In this document: piece by piece, positions 42,343-52,625 of the stretch | Layout of the letters: every line of letters starts with the position of its first letter | Position numbering within the stretch: position 1 is the stretch's first letter | Assembly (NCBI RefSeq): GCF_017313785.1 | Contig: NZ_JAFLNL010000005.1 | Coordinates: forward strand, 124,001-188,000 | DNA length: 64,000 nucleotides | DNA from: Flagellimonas aurea | Lineage (GTDB): Bacteria > Bacteroidota > Bacteroidia > Flavobacteriales > Flavobacteriaceae | Direction: 5' to 3' | The notes under the pieces: model-generated | What the model was told of the DNA's origin: nothing | Seen by the model: the letters and a program-made list of their open reading frames with translations, nothing else | Database searches by the model: none | Translations under genes and position numbers: made by a program

Positions 42343-44349
42343 CTAATCAACATTATCGTGTAAAAAGGAGTTGTTGGAACGCAACTGCAAATCGTCATTG
42401 CTATCCTCCCCTAAAGATGTCCTAGAAACCTTTTGTTCCCTTGGAACATCTGTCAAATCAACTCCCTGCCGCTTATAAGCAGGCTGTTTTTCGATTTCAT
42501 CAATACTGTTTCTGTTATTCTGGAACTTGTAATTGAAGTTTTTTAATTTTCTCCTGCGCTCATCCGCACGATCTTTTAAAATATCACTTATAGAACTGTT
42601 CATAGGGTCTAAGCTGGCCATAGTTTCCTCGTTTTGAGCTTTGGCTTCCTTCTTTTCTTCTACCTGTACCGTCTTCTTCTCAAAAACAAGCTCATTTTCG
42701 ACCATCTTTGGTTCGTGGGTCTCTGCTTTGGACTTGGCTCCTGTCAACTTTTCCTCCAATTCCATATATTCTTGGAGATCGTATCGGGTTTCACCTTCTT
42801 TTTTGTATTCCAGAACAGGTTTTACCTCTACATAATCGTTCACCTCCACATCACCTAAACCATCATCATCCAAGTTGAAAGTCACGGTATGTTCCTTTTC
42901 CTCTTCTTCTACTTCATCATTGTTCAAAGGCATATCAAAACTCAAGGTGAATTGGTCTTCGTTGCTTTTGGATGATACTACTTCTGCATCGATAACATCA
43001 AAATTATTGATGACATTTTTCGCCTCGATGATTACAAAATCGTCATCCACTTTGTCGGCAATAACTTCCTCATAGAACACATTGAAGTTTCTGATATAAT
43101 TGGTAGTTGGAATAAGAGGATCCTTTACTTCCACTTTCGGAGCAATAGTCTGCTTAACCTCTTTTACCGGCTCCTCCTCCATTTCCAATGTATGCTTTAC
43201 CACCTTGGGTTCTGGTTCTGGGGTCGGCTCCGGTTCTGGTACTTTTTCAACCTTAACTTCTTGAACCGACGTAGATTCAGGGGTCAAATCCTGCTCTGCG
43301 GTCTGTTCATCCTCCAAAGTATAGAATACCTTTTTGGATTCGGTATTTACGATATTATCTTGCTGATCTACATTAAAACCGGTTGCAATTACCGTAACGG
43401 CAATGGCCTCACCAAGGCTTTCATCCTCACCGACACCCATAATGATGTTGGCTCCATGACCGGCCTCAATTTGGATGTGATCATTGATTTCTCCAATTTC
43501 ATCAATAGTGATTTCCTGCGAACCGGATACGATGAGCAACAATACATTTTTGGCCCCATTGATTTTGTTGTCGTTCAACAACGGTGAATCCAATGCCTTC
43601 ATAATGGCCTCGGTAGCCCTTGACGACCCTGAAGCGGCCGAAGAGCCCATAATGGCGGTTCCACTGTTGGAAAGCACGGTCTTCGCGTCCCTAAGGTCAA
43701 TGTTTTGTGTGTAGTGATGGGTTATGACCTCTGCGATACCCCTAGCTGCAGTGGCCAATACTTCATCCGCTTTTGAGAAACCGGCCTTAAACCCAAGATT
43801 ACCGTAAACTTCCCTAAGCTTGTTGTTGTTGATCACGATCAAGGAATCCACGTTCGCACGCAATTTCTCGATTCCTATCTGTGCTTGTTTGTTACGCATG
43901 GCCCCTTCGAACTGGAACGGCATGGTAACGATACCCACCGTAAGAACATCCATTTCCTTAGCGATTTTTGCTATAACCGGGGCTGCACCCGTACCCGTTC
44001 CACCGCCCATTCCGGCAGTGATAAAGGCCATTTTTGTGTTGTTGTCCAACATGGCCTTTAAGTCTTCCATGCTTTCCAAAGCTGCCTGCTCACCAACATC
44101 GGGATTGGCTCCAGCGCCAAGTCCTTCGGTAAGCGATACTCCCAATTGAATTTTATTGGGTACCGCGCTGTTTTGCAAAGCCTGGGCATCGGTATTGCAG
44201 ATAACGAAATCCACTCCGTTGATTCCGGCCTGGAACATATGGTTGATGGCGTTGCTTCCGCCGCCACCTACTCCAATAACTTTAATTACGTTGCTTTTGT
44301 TCTTGGGCAAATCAAAAGCTATATTGTCAAATTCAGTGTTCTTGCTCAT
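42343..44349 (-). CDS. ftsZ: Cell division GTPase FtsZ, with long C-terminal extension
   Basis: A 668-residue tubulin homologue that forms the division ring. The GTPase core occupies about residues 15-325: GVGGGGSNAINHM, the tubulin signature GGGTGTGAAPVIA and T7 loop NxDxxD-type residues in GFSKADEVL. It is then followed by about 340 residues of acidic, Glu/Val/Lys/Pro-rich linker and a C-terminal region ending SFLHDNVD. E. coli FtsZ has 383 residues, so the tail is nearly double; long tails are common in Flavobacteriia. The linker may set ring spacing or bind partners. It follows ftsA by 27 bases and is the last dcw gene. Confidence 0.97.
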   Translation of the reverse strand: MSKNTEFDNIAFDLPKNKSNVIKVIGVGGGGSNAINHMFQAGINGVDFVICNTDAQALQNSAVPNKIQLGVSLTEGLGAGANPDVGEQAALESMEDLKAMLDNNTKMAFITAGMGGGTGTGAAPVIAKIAKEMDVLTVGIVTMPFQFEGAMRNKQAQIGIEKLRANVDSLIVINNNKLREVYGNLGFKAGFSKADEVLATAARGIAEVITHHYTQNIDLRDAKTVLSNSGTAIMGSSAASGSSRATEAIMKALDSPLLNDNKINGAKNVLLLIVSGSQEITIDEIGEINDHIQIEAGHGANIIMGVGEDESLGEAIAVTVIATGFNVDQQDNIVNTESKKVFYTLEDEQTAEQDLTPESTSVQEVKVEKVPEPEPTPEPEPKVVKHTLEMEEEPVKEVKQTIAPKVEVKDPLIPTTNYIRNFNVFYEEVIADKVDDDFVIIEAKNVINNFDVIDAEVVSSKSNEDQFTLSFDMPLNNDEVEEEEKEHTVTFNLDDDGLGDVEVNDYVEVKPVLEYKKEGETRYDLQEYMELEEKLTGAKSKAETHEPKMVENELVFEKKTVQVEEKKEAKAQNEETMASLDPMNSSISDILKDRADERRRKLKNFNYKFQNNRNSIDEIEKQPAYKRQGVDLTDVPREQKVSRTSLGEDSNDDLQLRSNNSFLHDNVD

Positions 44350-44376
44350 GACAGTTATATTTCTCTTATGGGGTTA

Positions 44377-45717
44377 TTATTCTGCGTTGTCCAAAAAGTC
44401 CTTCAACTTTTCCGACCATTTGTCAAAAATGGATTTTCTATCCGTATGGGTGGCTGTAACCGAAGCTGTAGCCTTGGGGCCCATATCGTTTTCTTGTCCT
44501 ACCAAAACCTCTTCTTCGGGCATCTCTTCTTCATGGTGCTCGATACGGTTTTTCTTCTTGGCCTCTAGGGAATTCATTAACAATCCCACAGCGGTTGCGT
44601 AAAGTGGGCTCGCGACTTCTTCATCCGAATCACCGGCAAGATGCTCATTAGGATAGCCTATCCTTGTGTCCATACCGGTAATGTATTCCACTAATTGCTT
44701 CAAATGCTTCAATTGGCTACCTCCTCCGGTAAGCACAATTCCAGCAATCAATTTTTTCTTCTGTTCCTCGTGGCCGTAGTTCTTGATTTCCACATACACT
44801 TGCTCCACAATCTCCACCACACGGGCGTGGATAATCTTGGAGAGGTTTTTTAGCGTGATTTCTTTTGGCTCACGACCTCTTAGACCGGGAATGGAAACAA
44901 TCTCGTTGTCCTTGTTTTCTCCTGGCCAAGCGGAACCAAATTTTATTTTCAATAGTTCGGCCTGCTTCTCGATGATGGAGCAACCTTCCTTGATATCCTC
45001 GGTAATAACGTTACCGCCGAACGGAATCACGGAAGTATGACGGATGATACCATCCTTGAAAATGGCAAGATCTGTAGTTCCACCACCTATATCTATCAAA
45101 GCGACTCCTGCTTCTTTTTCTTCTTGACTCAGAACTGCATCAGCGGATGCCAAAGGTTCCAAAGTGATGTTACCAAGGTCCAATCCGGCACTTTTGATAC
45201 ATCTTCCTATATTTTTGATGGACGATACTTGACCTACCACTACATGAAAATTGGCTTCTAATCGGCCGCCGTACATACCTACTGGCTCCTTGATCTCGGA
45301 TTGTCCGTCCACTTTATATTCTTGCGGCAACACATGGATGATTTCCTCACCGGGAAGCATCACCAATTTGTAAACTTGGTTGCACAATTTGTCCAAATCT
45401 TCGTTGTCTATAACTTCCTCCGAATTCGGTCTTGTGATATAATCGCTGTGGTGCAAGCTACGTATATGCTGACCTGCAATTCCTACCACCACAGAACCAA
45501 TTTTAAGCCCCGAGTTCAATTCAGCCTGCTCTACCGCTTGTTGAATAGACGAGATGGTCTGTGTGATATTGTTGACCACTCCGCGGTGAACACCCAAACT
45601 CTTTGATCGTCCGGTGCCCAAAATTTCAATTTTTCCATACTCATTTTCCCTACCAATGATCGCTACGATCTTGGTGGTTCCAATATCCAATCCAACTGAA
45701 TAATTACCTTGTTCCAT
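44377..45717 (-). CDS. ftsA: Cell division actin-like protein FtsA
   Basis: A 446-residue actin-fold ATPase that anchors FtsZ filaments to the membrane. Motifs: NYSVGLDIGTTKIVAIIG (phosphate 1), ALIDIGGGTTDLAIF (phosphate 2) and VLTGGGSQLKHL (adenosine). Subdomain 1C lies at about 85-165. A C-terminal amphipathic stretch (KSIFDKWSEKLKDFLDN) after a charged linker should insert into the membrane. It lies between ftsQ (3-base gap) and ftsZ. Confidence 0.97.
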   Translation of the reverse strand: MEQGNYSVGLDIGTTKIVAIIGRENEYGKIEILGTGRSKSLGVHRGVVNNITQTISSIQQAVEQAELNSGLKIGSVVVGIAGQHIRSLHHSDYITRPNSEEVIDNEDLDKLCNQVYKLVMLPGEEIIHVLPQEYKVDGQSEIKEPVGMYGGRLEANFHVVVGQVSSIKNIGRCIKSAGLDLGNITLEPLASADAVLSQEEKEAGVALIDIGGGTTDLAIFKDGIIRHTSVIPFGGNVITEDIKEGCSIIEKQAELLKIKFGSAWPGENKDNEIVSIPGLRGREPKEITLKNLSKIIHARVVEIVEQVYVEIKNYGHEEQKKKLIAGIVLTGGGSQLKHLKQLVEYITGMDTRIGYPNEHLAGDSDEEVASPLYATAVGLLMNSLEAKKKNRIEHHEEEMPEEEVLVGQENDMGPKATASVTATHTDRKSIFDKWSEKLKDFLDNAE

Positions 45718-45720
45718 AAT

Positions 45721-46440
45721 TTAAATTTTGGTGCAAACCACTTGATTGTTGAATTCCAAACTAACCGTTGCATAATCCTCCAAGGAATTGTCCTTGGCCG
45801 CCTTTGCATAAAAGGCCATAAAATTGCTGAACTTCTTGTTCAGGTTATCCACTCCGCCCAAATTCACTACAAAGTTTTCCATGCGGAACTTGAGCTGATA
45901 TTTTTCTTCTTCCAGTATGTGTATCCCGATTACGTTCTTTCTCAAGAAATCATCTTTGTTGATATAATCCAGAATAACATAGGCATCCTCCAAGGTCTTC
46001 CCCGTTATCTTACCTGTAATAATGGGAACCCTTGCAGAATGGTGCTTTGACAATGGCATGCGTTTACCCTGATCATCCAAATAAAATTTGGAGGCACCTT
46101 CTATTCTTCCAATTGGCTTTCGCTGAACAATCTTGGATACAAGTTCCCCGTTTACAGTAAGATAGACCTGGGCGTTTTTCACCATATCATTGGATAGTAT
46201 TACCTCCTCTATGGTATTCAAAACTAACTGTTCTTTGGGCCTGTTCTCTAGGGGTCCGTATTTTTGTATTAACAATTTATTAACCGCATCCTCAGTTAAA
46301 TACAAACTGTTTTCGCCAACGAATTTCACAGTGACATTTTCCACCATTCTTCGCTCATTTCGTTGATCGGCAAACCCGTAAAGCGCAACTACGGCGACCG
46401 ACAAAACCGCTAATTTTATGTAATCCCAATTAATGCGCAT
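45721..46440 (-). CDS. ftsQ: Cell division protein FtsQ
   Basis: A 239-residue bitopic membrane protein. A short cytoplasmic tail and one membrane helix (about residues 8-25, IKLAVLSVAVVALYGF) are followed by a POTRA-like domain (about 35-105) and a beta domain. Sequence conservation of FtsQ is low; the call rests on topology, size and position between murC and ftsA. It overlaps murC by 11 bases. It links early ring proteins with the septal synthase. Confidence 0.88.
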   Translation of the reverse strand: MRINWDYIKLAVLSVAVVALYGFADQRNERRMVENVTVKFVGENSLYLTEDAVNKLLIQKYGPLENRPKEQLVLNTIEEVILSNDMVKNAQVYLTVNGELVSKIVQRKPIGRIEGASKFYLDDQGKRMPLSKHHSARVPIITGKITGKTLEDAYVILDYINKDDFLRKNVIGIHILEEEKYQLKFRMENFVVNLGGVDNLNKKFSNFMAFYAKAAKDNSLEDYATVSLEFNNQVVCTKI

Positions 46441-47779
46441 AACTCAATTCTTTTTTGATTTTCGGCACTTCCATTCCAATATCCCCTGCTCCCAGAGCAA
46501 CCAACACTCCTGATTTGCGGTTCTTTACTTCTTCCAATAATGCTGATTTTGAAATCAACTTTTTATTGGGATTCTCTATTTTTTCCAAAAGCCATTGCGA
46601 TGTCACCCCTTCAATCGGTTCCTCCCTGGCGGGGTAAATATCCAACAGGATGATTTCATCAAAATCCGAAAGACTGGCTGCAAAATCATCCGCAAAATCC
46701 CTGGTTCGCGAGAATAGATGTGGTTGAAAGATTACCGTAACCTTTTCCCCTGCGTGCATTTCCCGAATGGCTTGGTGCACGGCACTTATTTCGGTTGGAT
46801 GATGTGCGTAATCATCAATGAATACAAAATCTTTTTCCTTTATCTGATAGGAAAACCTGCGCTGAACTCCTTTGAACGTAGCCAAAGCTTCGGCAAGGCG
46901 GTGGGGTGGGCAACCCGTTTGCACCGCCATCGCAAAAGCAGCTAATCCATTGAGCAAATTGTGTCTTCCAGGCTTGTTGAACTTTACGTTCTTGATTACC
47001 TCGGAAGGCGTTACGAGATCAAATATGTAGGCTCCATGTTCAATTTCAATGTTTTCTATGCAATAATCAGCACCATCTTCAATGCCAAAGGTGATTCCTT
47101 CCAAAGGAAGGCCCTTGCGCACGAACAACTTACCTTCGGGCTTGATCCTATTCACAAATTCCCTGAAAGATTTGTCCAATTCATCCTTGGTACCATAAAT
47201 ATCTAGGTGGTCGGCATCCATCGATGTAATACAGGCAATGGTAGGCGTCAATCGTAAAAATGAACGATCGAACTCATCGGCCTCCACTACGGAATATTCC
47301 GTGCCATCCAACACAAAGTTGCTGTCAAAATCTTCCGAAACACCACCCAAAAATGCGGTCATCGGCAATTCACATTCTTTTAGCAAGTGCGCCAAAATAC
47401 AGGTCGTGGTGGTCTTGCCATGTGTACCTGCAACGGCCAAACAAAAAGAATCCCTTGTAATTATTCCCAAAACCTCGGAACGTTTTTTAAGATTGAATCC
47501 GCCTGATTGGTAAAACTGGAACTCCGTATGTTTTGAAGGAACCGCAGGCGTGTACACCACCAAGGTGTTGGGATGTTTGAAGGTATCCGAAATCAAATCA
47601 ACGTTGTCCTCAAAATGTACCGAAATACCTTTTTCCATCAACCCATCGGTGATGGGCGTGGGAGTACGGTCGTAACCAGCCACTTCTTTCCCCACAAATT
47701 TGAAATAGCGCGCCAAGGCGGACATTCCAATGCCGCCGATGCCGATAAAATAAACGCTATGTATATCCTTCAAATTCAC
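46430..47779 (-). CDS. murC: UDP-N-acetylmuramate-L-alanine ligase
   Basis: A 449-residue Mur ligase that adds L-Ala to UDP-MurNAc. An N-terminal Rossmann loop ([18 protein letters not shown]) is followed by the ATP-binding [19 protein letters not shown], the central [10 protein letters not shown] motif with catalytic acidic residues and the C-terminal [10 protein letters not shown]. The length is standard. It overlaps murG by 4 bases and ftsQ by 11. Confidence 0.97.
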   Translation of the reverse strand: MNLKDIHSVYFIGIGGIGMSALARYFKFVGKEVAGYDRTPTPITDGLMEKGISVHFEDNVDLISDTFKHPNTLVVYTPAVPSKHTEFQFYQSGGFNLKKRSEVLGIITRDSFCLAVAGTHGKTTTTCILAHLLKECELPMTAFLGGVSEDFDSNFVLDGTEYSVVEADEFDRSFLRLTPTIACITSMDADHLDIYGTKDELDKSFREFVNRIKPEGKLFVRKGLPLEGITFGIEDGADYCIENIEIEHGAYIFDLVTPSEVIKNVKFNKPGRHNLLNGLAAFAMAVQTGCPPHRLAEALATFKGVQRRFSYQIKEKDFVFIDDYAHHPTEISAVHQAIREMHAGEKVTVIFQPHLFSRTRDFADDFAASLSDFDEIILLDIYPAREEPIEGVTSQWLLEKIENPNKKLISKSALLEEVKNRKSGVLVALGAGDIGMEVPKIKKELSYAH

Positions 47780-48864
47780 TTCAACAACTTTACTATTTCG
47801 TCCACAATATGTTCCGTGGCCTTGGGCATGGCCATTTTTTTGATGTTCCTTCCCAATTTTTCCTGAATCGCTTCGGACTTCATCAAAGCAGAAAAACGAT
47901 TTTCAAATTCAGCATCCAACTCATTTTCTTTTAGCATAATGGCCGCATCTTTGGCCACCAAGGCTTTTGCATTTTGGGTTTGATGGTCCTCTGCCACGTT
48001 CGGCGATGGGATAAAAATCACAGGTTTGCCCACCAAACAAAGCTCGGAGACCGATCCTGCGCCCGCTCTTGAAATAATCACATCGGCTGCCGCGTAGGCC
48101 AAATCCATTCGGTTGACAAAGGCCAAAACCTTTACCGTATCCGATTCATGTTTTTTATATTCTTCATGGTACAGCTTGCCACATTGCCAGAGTACCTGTA
48201 ATCCTTGTTTCACAAAAAATTCAAGCTCTTTTTCTATCAGTTGATTGATTCGTCTTGCTCCGAGACTACCTCCGAGCACCAGGACCGTTTTTTTATCGCT
48301 ATCAAACCCAAAAAAGGCAGTTGCTTCTTTCTTGCTTGCTTTTACTTCAACCAAATCGGTGCGGATGGGATTTCCCGTTTTTATGATTTTTTCCTTTGGA
48401 AAAAATCGTTCCATATTATCATACGCCACGCAGATTTTATCCGCTTTTCCCGCCAATAGTTTGTTCGTGATTCCCGCGAAAGAGTTCTGTTCTTGCAGCA
48501 CGCATGGAACACCCGAGCTTTCGGCCATCCGTAACAATGGCCCGCTCGCAAACCCTCCCGTTCCAATGGCCACATGGGGTTTGAACTGTTTCACTATTTT
48601 GCGCGCTTCTAACAAACTACTTATCAGTTTAAATGGAAACATGAGGTTTTTCAATGTCAGTTTCCGTTGTATTCCACTTATCCACAAACCCTTGATTTCA
48701 TATCCAGCTTGCGGTACTTTTTCCATTTCCATTTTATCCTTGGCCCCTACAAACAAAAATTCGGCATCAGGGTATCTTCGTTTCAGCTCGTTTGCGATGG
48801 CCACGGCGGGATAAATATGTCCTCCCGTTCCTCCTCCAGAAAGTATAAACCTATATCTGTCCAC
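47776..48864 (-). CDS. murG: UDP-GlcNAc:lipid I N-acetylglucosaminyltransferase
   Basis: A 362-residue GT-B glycosyltransferase that makes lipid II at the inner membrane face. Motifs: [16 protein letters not shown] near the N terminus, [29 protein letters not shown] and the C-terminal donor site [25 protein letters not shown]. It overlaps murC and ftsW by 4 and 14 bases. Confidence 0.97.
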   Translation of the reverse strand: MDRYRFILSGGGTGGHIYPAVAIANELKRRYPDAEFLFVGAKDKMEMEKVPQAGYEIKGLWISGIQRKLTLKNLMFPFKLISSLLEARKIVKQFKPHVAIGTGGFASGPLLRMAESSGVPCVLQEQNSFAGITNKLLAGKADKICVAYDNMERFFPKEKIIKTGNPIRTDLVEVKASKKEATAFFGFDSDKKTVLVLGGSLGARRINQLIEKELEFFVKQGLQVLWQCGKLYHEEYKKHESDTVKVLAFVNRMDLAYAAADVIISRAGAGSVSELCLVGKPVIFIPSPNVAEDHQTQNAKALVAKDAAIMLKENELDAEFENRFSALMKSEAIQEKLGRNIKKMAMPKATEHIVDEIVKLLK

Positions 48865-50056
48865 TCAATACTTCTAAAGGATTCGTTTCATCTATTCCAT
48901 GGGATTGCTCCTCTAAATTTTCTTTTCTATTGCTTGCACTCAACACGATTCCAATGGCCATACAGGTCATCCAAATGGAGGTACCCCCCATACTGATCAA
49001 TGGCAACGGTTGTCCCGTAACGGGGAACAATTGCACCACAACGGCCATGTTGATGAAGGCCTGGAACACAATTGGCAACCCAACTCCTATAACCAGTAAT
49101 TTTGAAAACACCGTTTTGGACGAATGCGCCACAACCACAATGCGGAACAGCAACAGGAGGTAGAAAAAGAGCAAAGCTCCCCCTCCCAATAATCCATATT
49201 CTTCTATAATGATGGCAAAAATGAAATCCGACGTACTCTGTGACAACATATTCTTCATCACGCTTTTTCCAGCTCCTTTGCCCACTACACCGCCTTCAGC
49301 CACGGCAATCTGGGCCAACGTTAACTGATGCAGATCATCCCTATCCGCCTGCTCTGGATGGATAAAGGTCTCTATCCTTGATTTCCACGTTCCTGCACGC
49401 TGCGGCAACACTTCTGGTGCCTTGAACAGCACAAAAAGGAACATTCCCGCAAATACAATTCCTGTCGCCACCATGGCGAACAAATATTTTAAGGGATATC
49501 CTCCCAGAAAACACAATACCAATACCATGAAACAAATAATCGCTGCGGTCGAGAAGTTCTCTGGCAAAATCAGTAGAACTACAAGGGCTACGGGCAACCA
49601 TAGCGGAAGTATGCTTTCTTTAAACGTGATCTTTACGTCCTTGATCTTGGTCAGATACCTCGCAATCCAAATCATTAAAACAACTGACGCCAAGGTAGAC
49701 GTCTGAAAGTTGACCCCTACCAACGGAATCTTGATCCAACGATTTGCCGTTACCCCGCCTATCCGCGTTTCCACCGTCAACGTATAGATCAATAACAGGA
49801 TAACAATGGGCATTGCAATAATGGAAAGCCCCTTGAAATAATGCGTTGGAATTCGGTGCACGGCATAGATGATGCCGAAACCCAAGAACAACAGCACGGC
49901 GTGCTTTACCAAATGCCCAAAAGTGGTCCCATCACCATTAACGTAGACCAAATTGGTACTGGCGCTGTACACTGGCAAAAATGAGAAAAGTGCCAAGAGG
50001 GCCACTACGCCCCAAATGGCTTTATCACCTTTCAGATTTTTGAAAATTGCAAACAC
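48851..50056 (-). CDS. ftsW: Septal peptidoglycan glycosyltransferase FtsW (SEDS)
   Basis: A 401-residue SEDS-family membrane protein with about 10 hydrophobic segments. It polymerises lipid II with its partner FtsI, encoded in the same cluster. It shows the long extracellular loop with the conserved Asp-containing [20 protein letters not shown] segment and the MGGTSIW motif near the C terminus. It overlaps murG by 14 bases. Confidence 0.95.
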   Translation of the reverse strand: MFAIFKNLKGDKAIWGVVALLALFSFLPVYSASTNLVYVNGDGTTFGHLVKHAVLLFLGFGIIYAVHRIPTHYFKGLSIIAMPIVILLLIYTLTVETRIGGVTANRWIKIPLVGVNFQTSTLASVVLMIWIARYLTKIKDVKITFKESILPLWLPVALVVLLILPENFSTAAIICFMVLVLCFLGGYPLKYLFAMVATGIVFAGMFLFVLFKAPEVLPQRAGTWKSRIETFIHPEQADRDDLHQLTLAQIAVAEGGVVGKGAGKSVMKNMLSQSTSDFIFAIIIEEYGLLGGGALLFFYLLLLFRIVVVAHSSKTVFSKLLVIGVGLPIVFQAFINMAVVVQLFPVTGQPLPLISMGGTSIWMTCMAIGIVLSASNRKENLEEQSHGIDETNPLEVLSGQI

Positions 50057-50059
50057 GTT

Positions 50060-51394
50060 TTACAAATTTTTTACTGCGTTTTTAAATTGATCTCCCCTAT
50101 CCTCGTAATTTTTGAATAGGTCGAAACTGGCACACGCCGGAGACAACAAAACTGCATCTCCACGTTCGGCCACTTTGTATGCCACCTTAACGGCCTCTTC
50201 CATGGAATAGGTCTCTACCATGAGGTCGATTACATTTCCGAAGGCATCGATCAGCTTGGAACTGTCGGTTCCCAAACAAATGATGCACTTTACCTTTTCC
50301 CGCACCAATGACATCAACTCGGAATAATCGTTTCCTTTATCCACGCCGCCAGCAATCCAGATAATGGGCTTTTTAATACCGTCCAGGGCATAAAAAGTGG
50401 CGTTTACGTTGGTCGCTTTGGAATCGTTGATGTATTCCACATGGTTGATTTTCAACACTTTTTCCAATCTGTGGGGTACGCCCTGAAAAGATTGAATACT
50501 GTTGCGAATTGTCTCCTTTCTGACCTTAACCAGCATGGCCGCCATGCTTGCCGCCATTGTGTTCTTTACGTTGTGCTGACCTTCCAAGGCCAAAATATCT
50601 TCACTCATTTCCAAGGTTTTATGTTCTAATTTTATTTTTATCGTTTTGTCTTCCAACCAAGCTCCCTCTTCCAATTTCCTTTTTACTGAAAAGGGTACTA
50701 ATTTGGATTGAACAGGGTGTTTTTTCAACCAATCCTGAATCACTTCATCATCGGCATCATAGATCAGGTAATCATTTTTGTCCTGATTCATGGCAATTCT
50801 GAATTTGGATGCGATATAGTTTTCAAACTTGTACTCATATCTGTCCAAATGATCGGGCGTTATATTGGTAAGAATAGCGATGTGAGGTTTAAAGTCCACA
50901 ATACCATCTAACTGAAAGCTGCTTATCTCCAACACATAATGATCGAAATCTTGCTCAGCTACCATTTTAGCATAGCTATCGCCAATGTTGCCCGCCATGC
51001 CCACGTTCAATCCGCCATCCTTCAAAAGGTGATGGGTCAACATGGTCGTGGTCGTTTTACCATTGCTTCCCGTGATTCCAATCAAGTTGGCATCGGTATA
51101 TTTTGATGCGAACTCAATCTCCGAAATCACAGGCACTCCTTTTTCAACAAGTGCTTTTACCAACGGCACTTTATCAGGAATACCCGGACTCTTCATCACC
51201 ACATCGGCATTCAGAATCTTGGCTTCGGTATGTTCACCGGACTCCCATTCAATCTCAAAATGTTCAAGAACTTTTTTGTAATTCTCTTTAATTTCGCCTT
51301 TGTCAGAAACAAAGACTTCAAATCCTTTTTGCTTTCCCAAAATGGCGGTTCCAACGCCACTTTCTCCTCCTCCAAGTATCACCAAGCGACCCAT
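50060..51394 (-). CDS. murD: UDP-N-acetylmuramoyl-L-alanine-D-glutamate ligase
   Basis: A 444-residue Mur ligase that adds D-Glu. It has the N-terminal LVILGGGESGVGTAILG loop, the ATP loop GITGSNGKTTTTMLTHHLL, LEISSFQLDGI for the Mg/ADP site, NDSKATNVNATFYAL and the C-terminal LLSPACASFDLFKNYEDRGDQF typical of MurD. It lies 3 bases upstream of ftsW. Confidence 0.97.
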   Translation of the reverse strand: MGRLVILGGGESGVGTAILGKQKGFEVFVSDKGEIKENYKKVLEHFEIEWESGEHTEAKILNADVVMKSPGIPDKVPLVKALVEKGVPVISEIEFASKYTDANLIGITGSNGKTTTTMLTHHLLKDGGLNVGMAGNIGDSYAKMVAEQDFDHYVLEISSFQLDGIVDFKPHIAILTNITPDHLDRYEYKFENYIASKFRIAMNQDKNDYLIYDADDEVIQDWLKKHPVQSKLVPFSVKRKLEEGAWLEDKTIKIKLEHKTLEMSEDILALEGQHNVKNTMAASMAAMLVKVRKETIRNSIQSFQGVPHRLEKVLKINHVEYINDSKATNVNATFYALDGIKKPIIWIAGGVDKGNDYSELMSLVREKVKCIICLGTDSSKLIDAFGNVIDLMVETYSMEEAVKVAYKVAERGDAVLLSPACASFDLFKNYEDRGDQFKNAVKNL

Positions 51395-51396
51395 TT

Positions 51397-52617
51397 TTAT
51401 CGAATTTTAAGTGTAACGATGCTGATAATGGCCAACATGATTCCTATGATCCAAAAACGGGTTACTATTTTGCTTTCGTGATATAATTTCTTTTGATAAT
51501 GATGGTGCAATGGCGCCATCAGGAAGATGCGTTTTCCTTCGCCATATTTCTTTTTTGTATGCTTGAAATAGCCTACTTGCAGCATTACCGATAATGACTC
51601 CGCAAAGAAGATTCCGCATAAAATGGGTATCAATAATTCCTTTCTTACGATTATCGCGATTACGGCAATGACTCCGCCTATGGTCAAGCTACCCGTATCA
51701 CCCATAAAAACCTGTGCGGGGTAGGTATTGTACCATAAAAATCCGACCAAAGCACCGGCAAAGGCAGCTATGAACACCACCAGCTCGCCCACTCTTGGCA
51801 AATAAAAGATGTCCAGATAGTCAGAAAATTGAATATTACCGGACACCCAAGCAAAAATGGCCAAGGTCATTACGATTATAGCCGAAGAACCGGCTGCAAG
51901 GCCATCGATTCCGTCCGTTAGGTTTGCTCCATTGGAAACTGCGGTCACGATCAGAATCACTACTGGAATAAAAATCAGCCAAGCATAATCTTCGGCACCC
52001 TCGCCTATCCATGAAATTAGATCGGCATAATCCAGCTCGTTGTTCTTAAAAAAGGGAACATTGGTTCGTACCGCTTTGGTTTCTTCGCCAAAGACTTTTT
52101 CCACCTTAAAGTTTTGGGTAATTGTTGTGGTATCCTTTTCCTTGATGGTTACTGCAGGATGAAAGTATAAGGTTGCACCAACAATCAGGCCCAACACTAC
52201 TTGTCCCATAACCTTAAATTTTCCTTTAAGACCTTGCTTATCCTTTTTAAAGGTTTTGATGTAGTCATCAATAAAACCGATGATACCCATCCAAACGGTG
52301 GTCACTATCAATAGGATGACATAGATATTTTTGATGTCGGCGAAAAGAATAACGGGCAACAAAGTGGACATGATAATGATCAATCCGCCCATGGTAGGAG
52401 TTCCCGCTTTTTGCTTTTGCCCTTCCAGACCAAGGTCACGGATACTTTCGCCTATCTGCTTTTTCTGTAAGAACAATATGATGCGTTTACCGTAGACCAT
52501 GGCGATCAATAGGGACAACAACACGGACAGTGCCGCCCGGAACGTAAGGAACTGAAAAAGTCCCGCACCGGGCAGTTGGTATTGTTTCTCTAAAAATTCG
52601 AACAAGTAGTATAACAT
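51397..52617 (-). CDS. mraY: Phospho-N-acetylmuramoyl-pentapeptide transferase
   Basis: A 406-residue polyprenyl-phosphate transferase with about 10 membrane segments that makes lipid I. Conserved loops: [27 protein letters not shown] with the catalytic Asp pair, [34 protein letters not shown] and MAPLHHHYQ. It has an insert of about 60 residues in the middle (around 150-215) compared with E. coli MraY (360), as in other Bacteroidota. Confidence 0.96.
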   Translation of the reverse strand: MLYYLFEFLEKQYQLPGAGLFQFLTFRAALSVLLSLLIAMVYGKRIILFLQKKQIGESIRDLGLEGQKQKAGTPTMGGLIIIMSTLLPVILFADIKNIYVILLIVTTVWMGIIGFIDDYIKTFKKDKQGLKGKFKVMGQVVLGLIVGATLYFHPAVTIKEKDTTTITQNFKVEKVFGEETKAVRTNVPFFKNNELDYADLISWIGEGAEDYAWLIFIPVVILIVTAVSNGANLTDGIDGLAAGSSAIIVMTLAIFAWVSGNIQFSDYLDIFYLPRVGELVVFIAAFAGALVGFLWYNTYPAQVFMGDTGSLTIGGVIAVIAIIVRKELLIPILCGIFFAESLSVMLQVGYFKHTKKKYGEGKRIFLMAPLHHHYQKKLYHESKIVTRFWIIGIMLAIISIVTLKIR

Positions 52618-52625
52618 GGACTACA

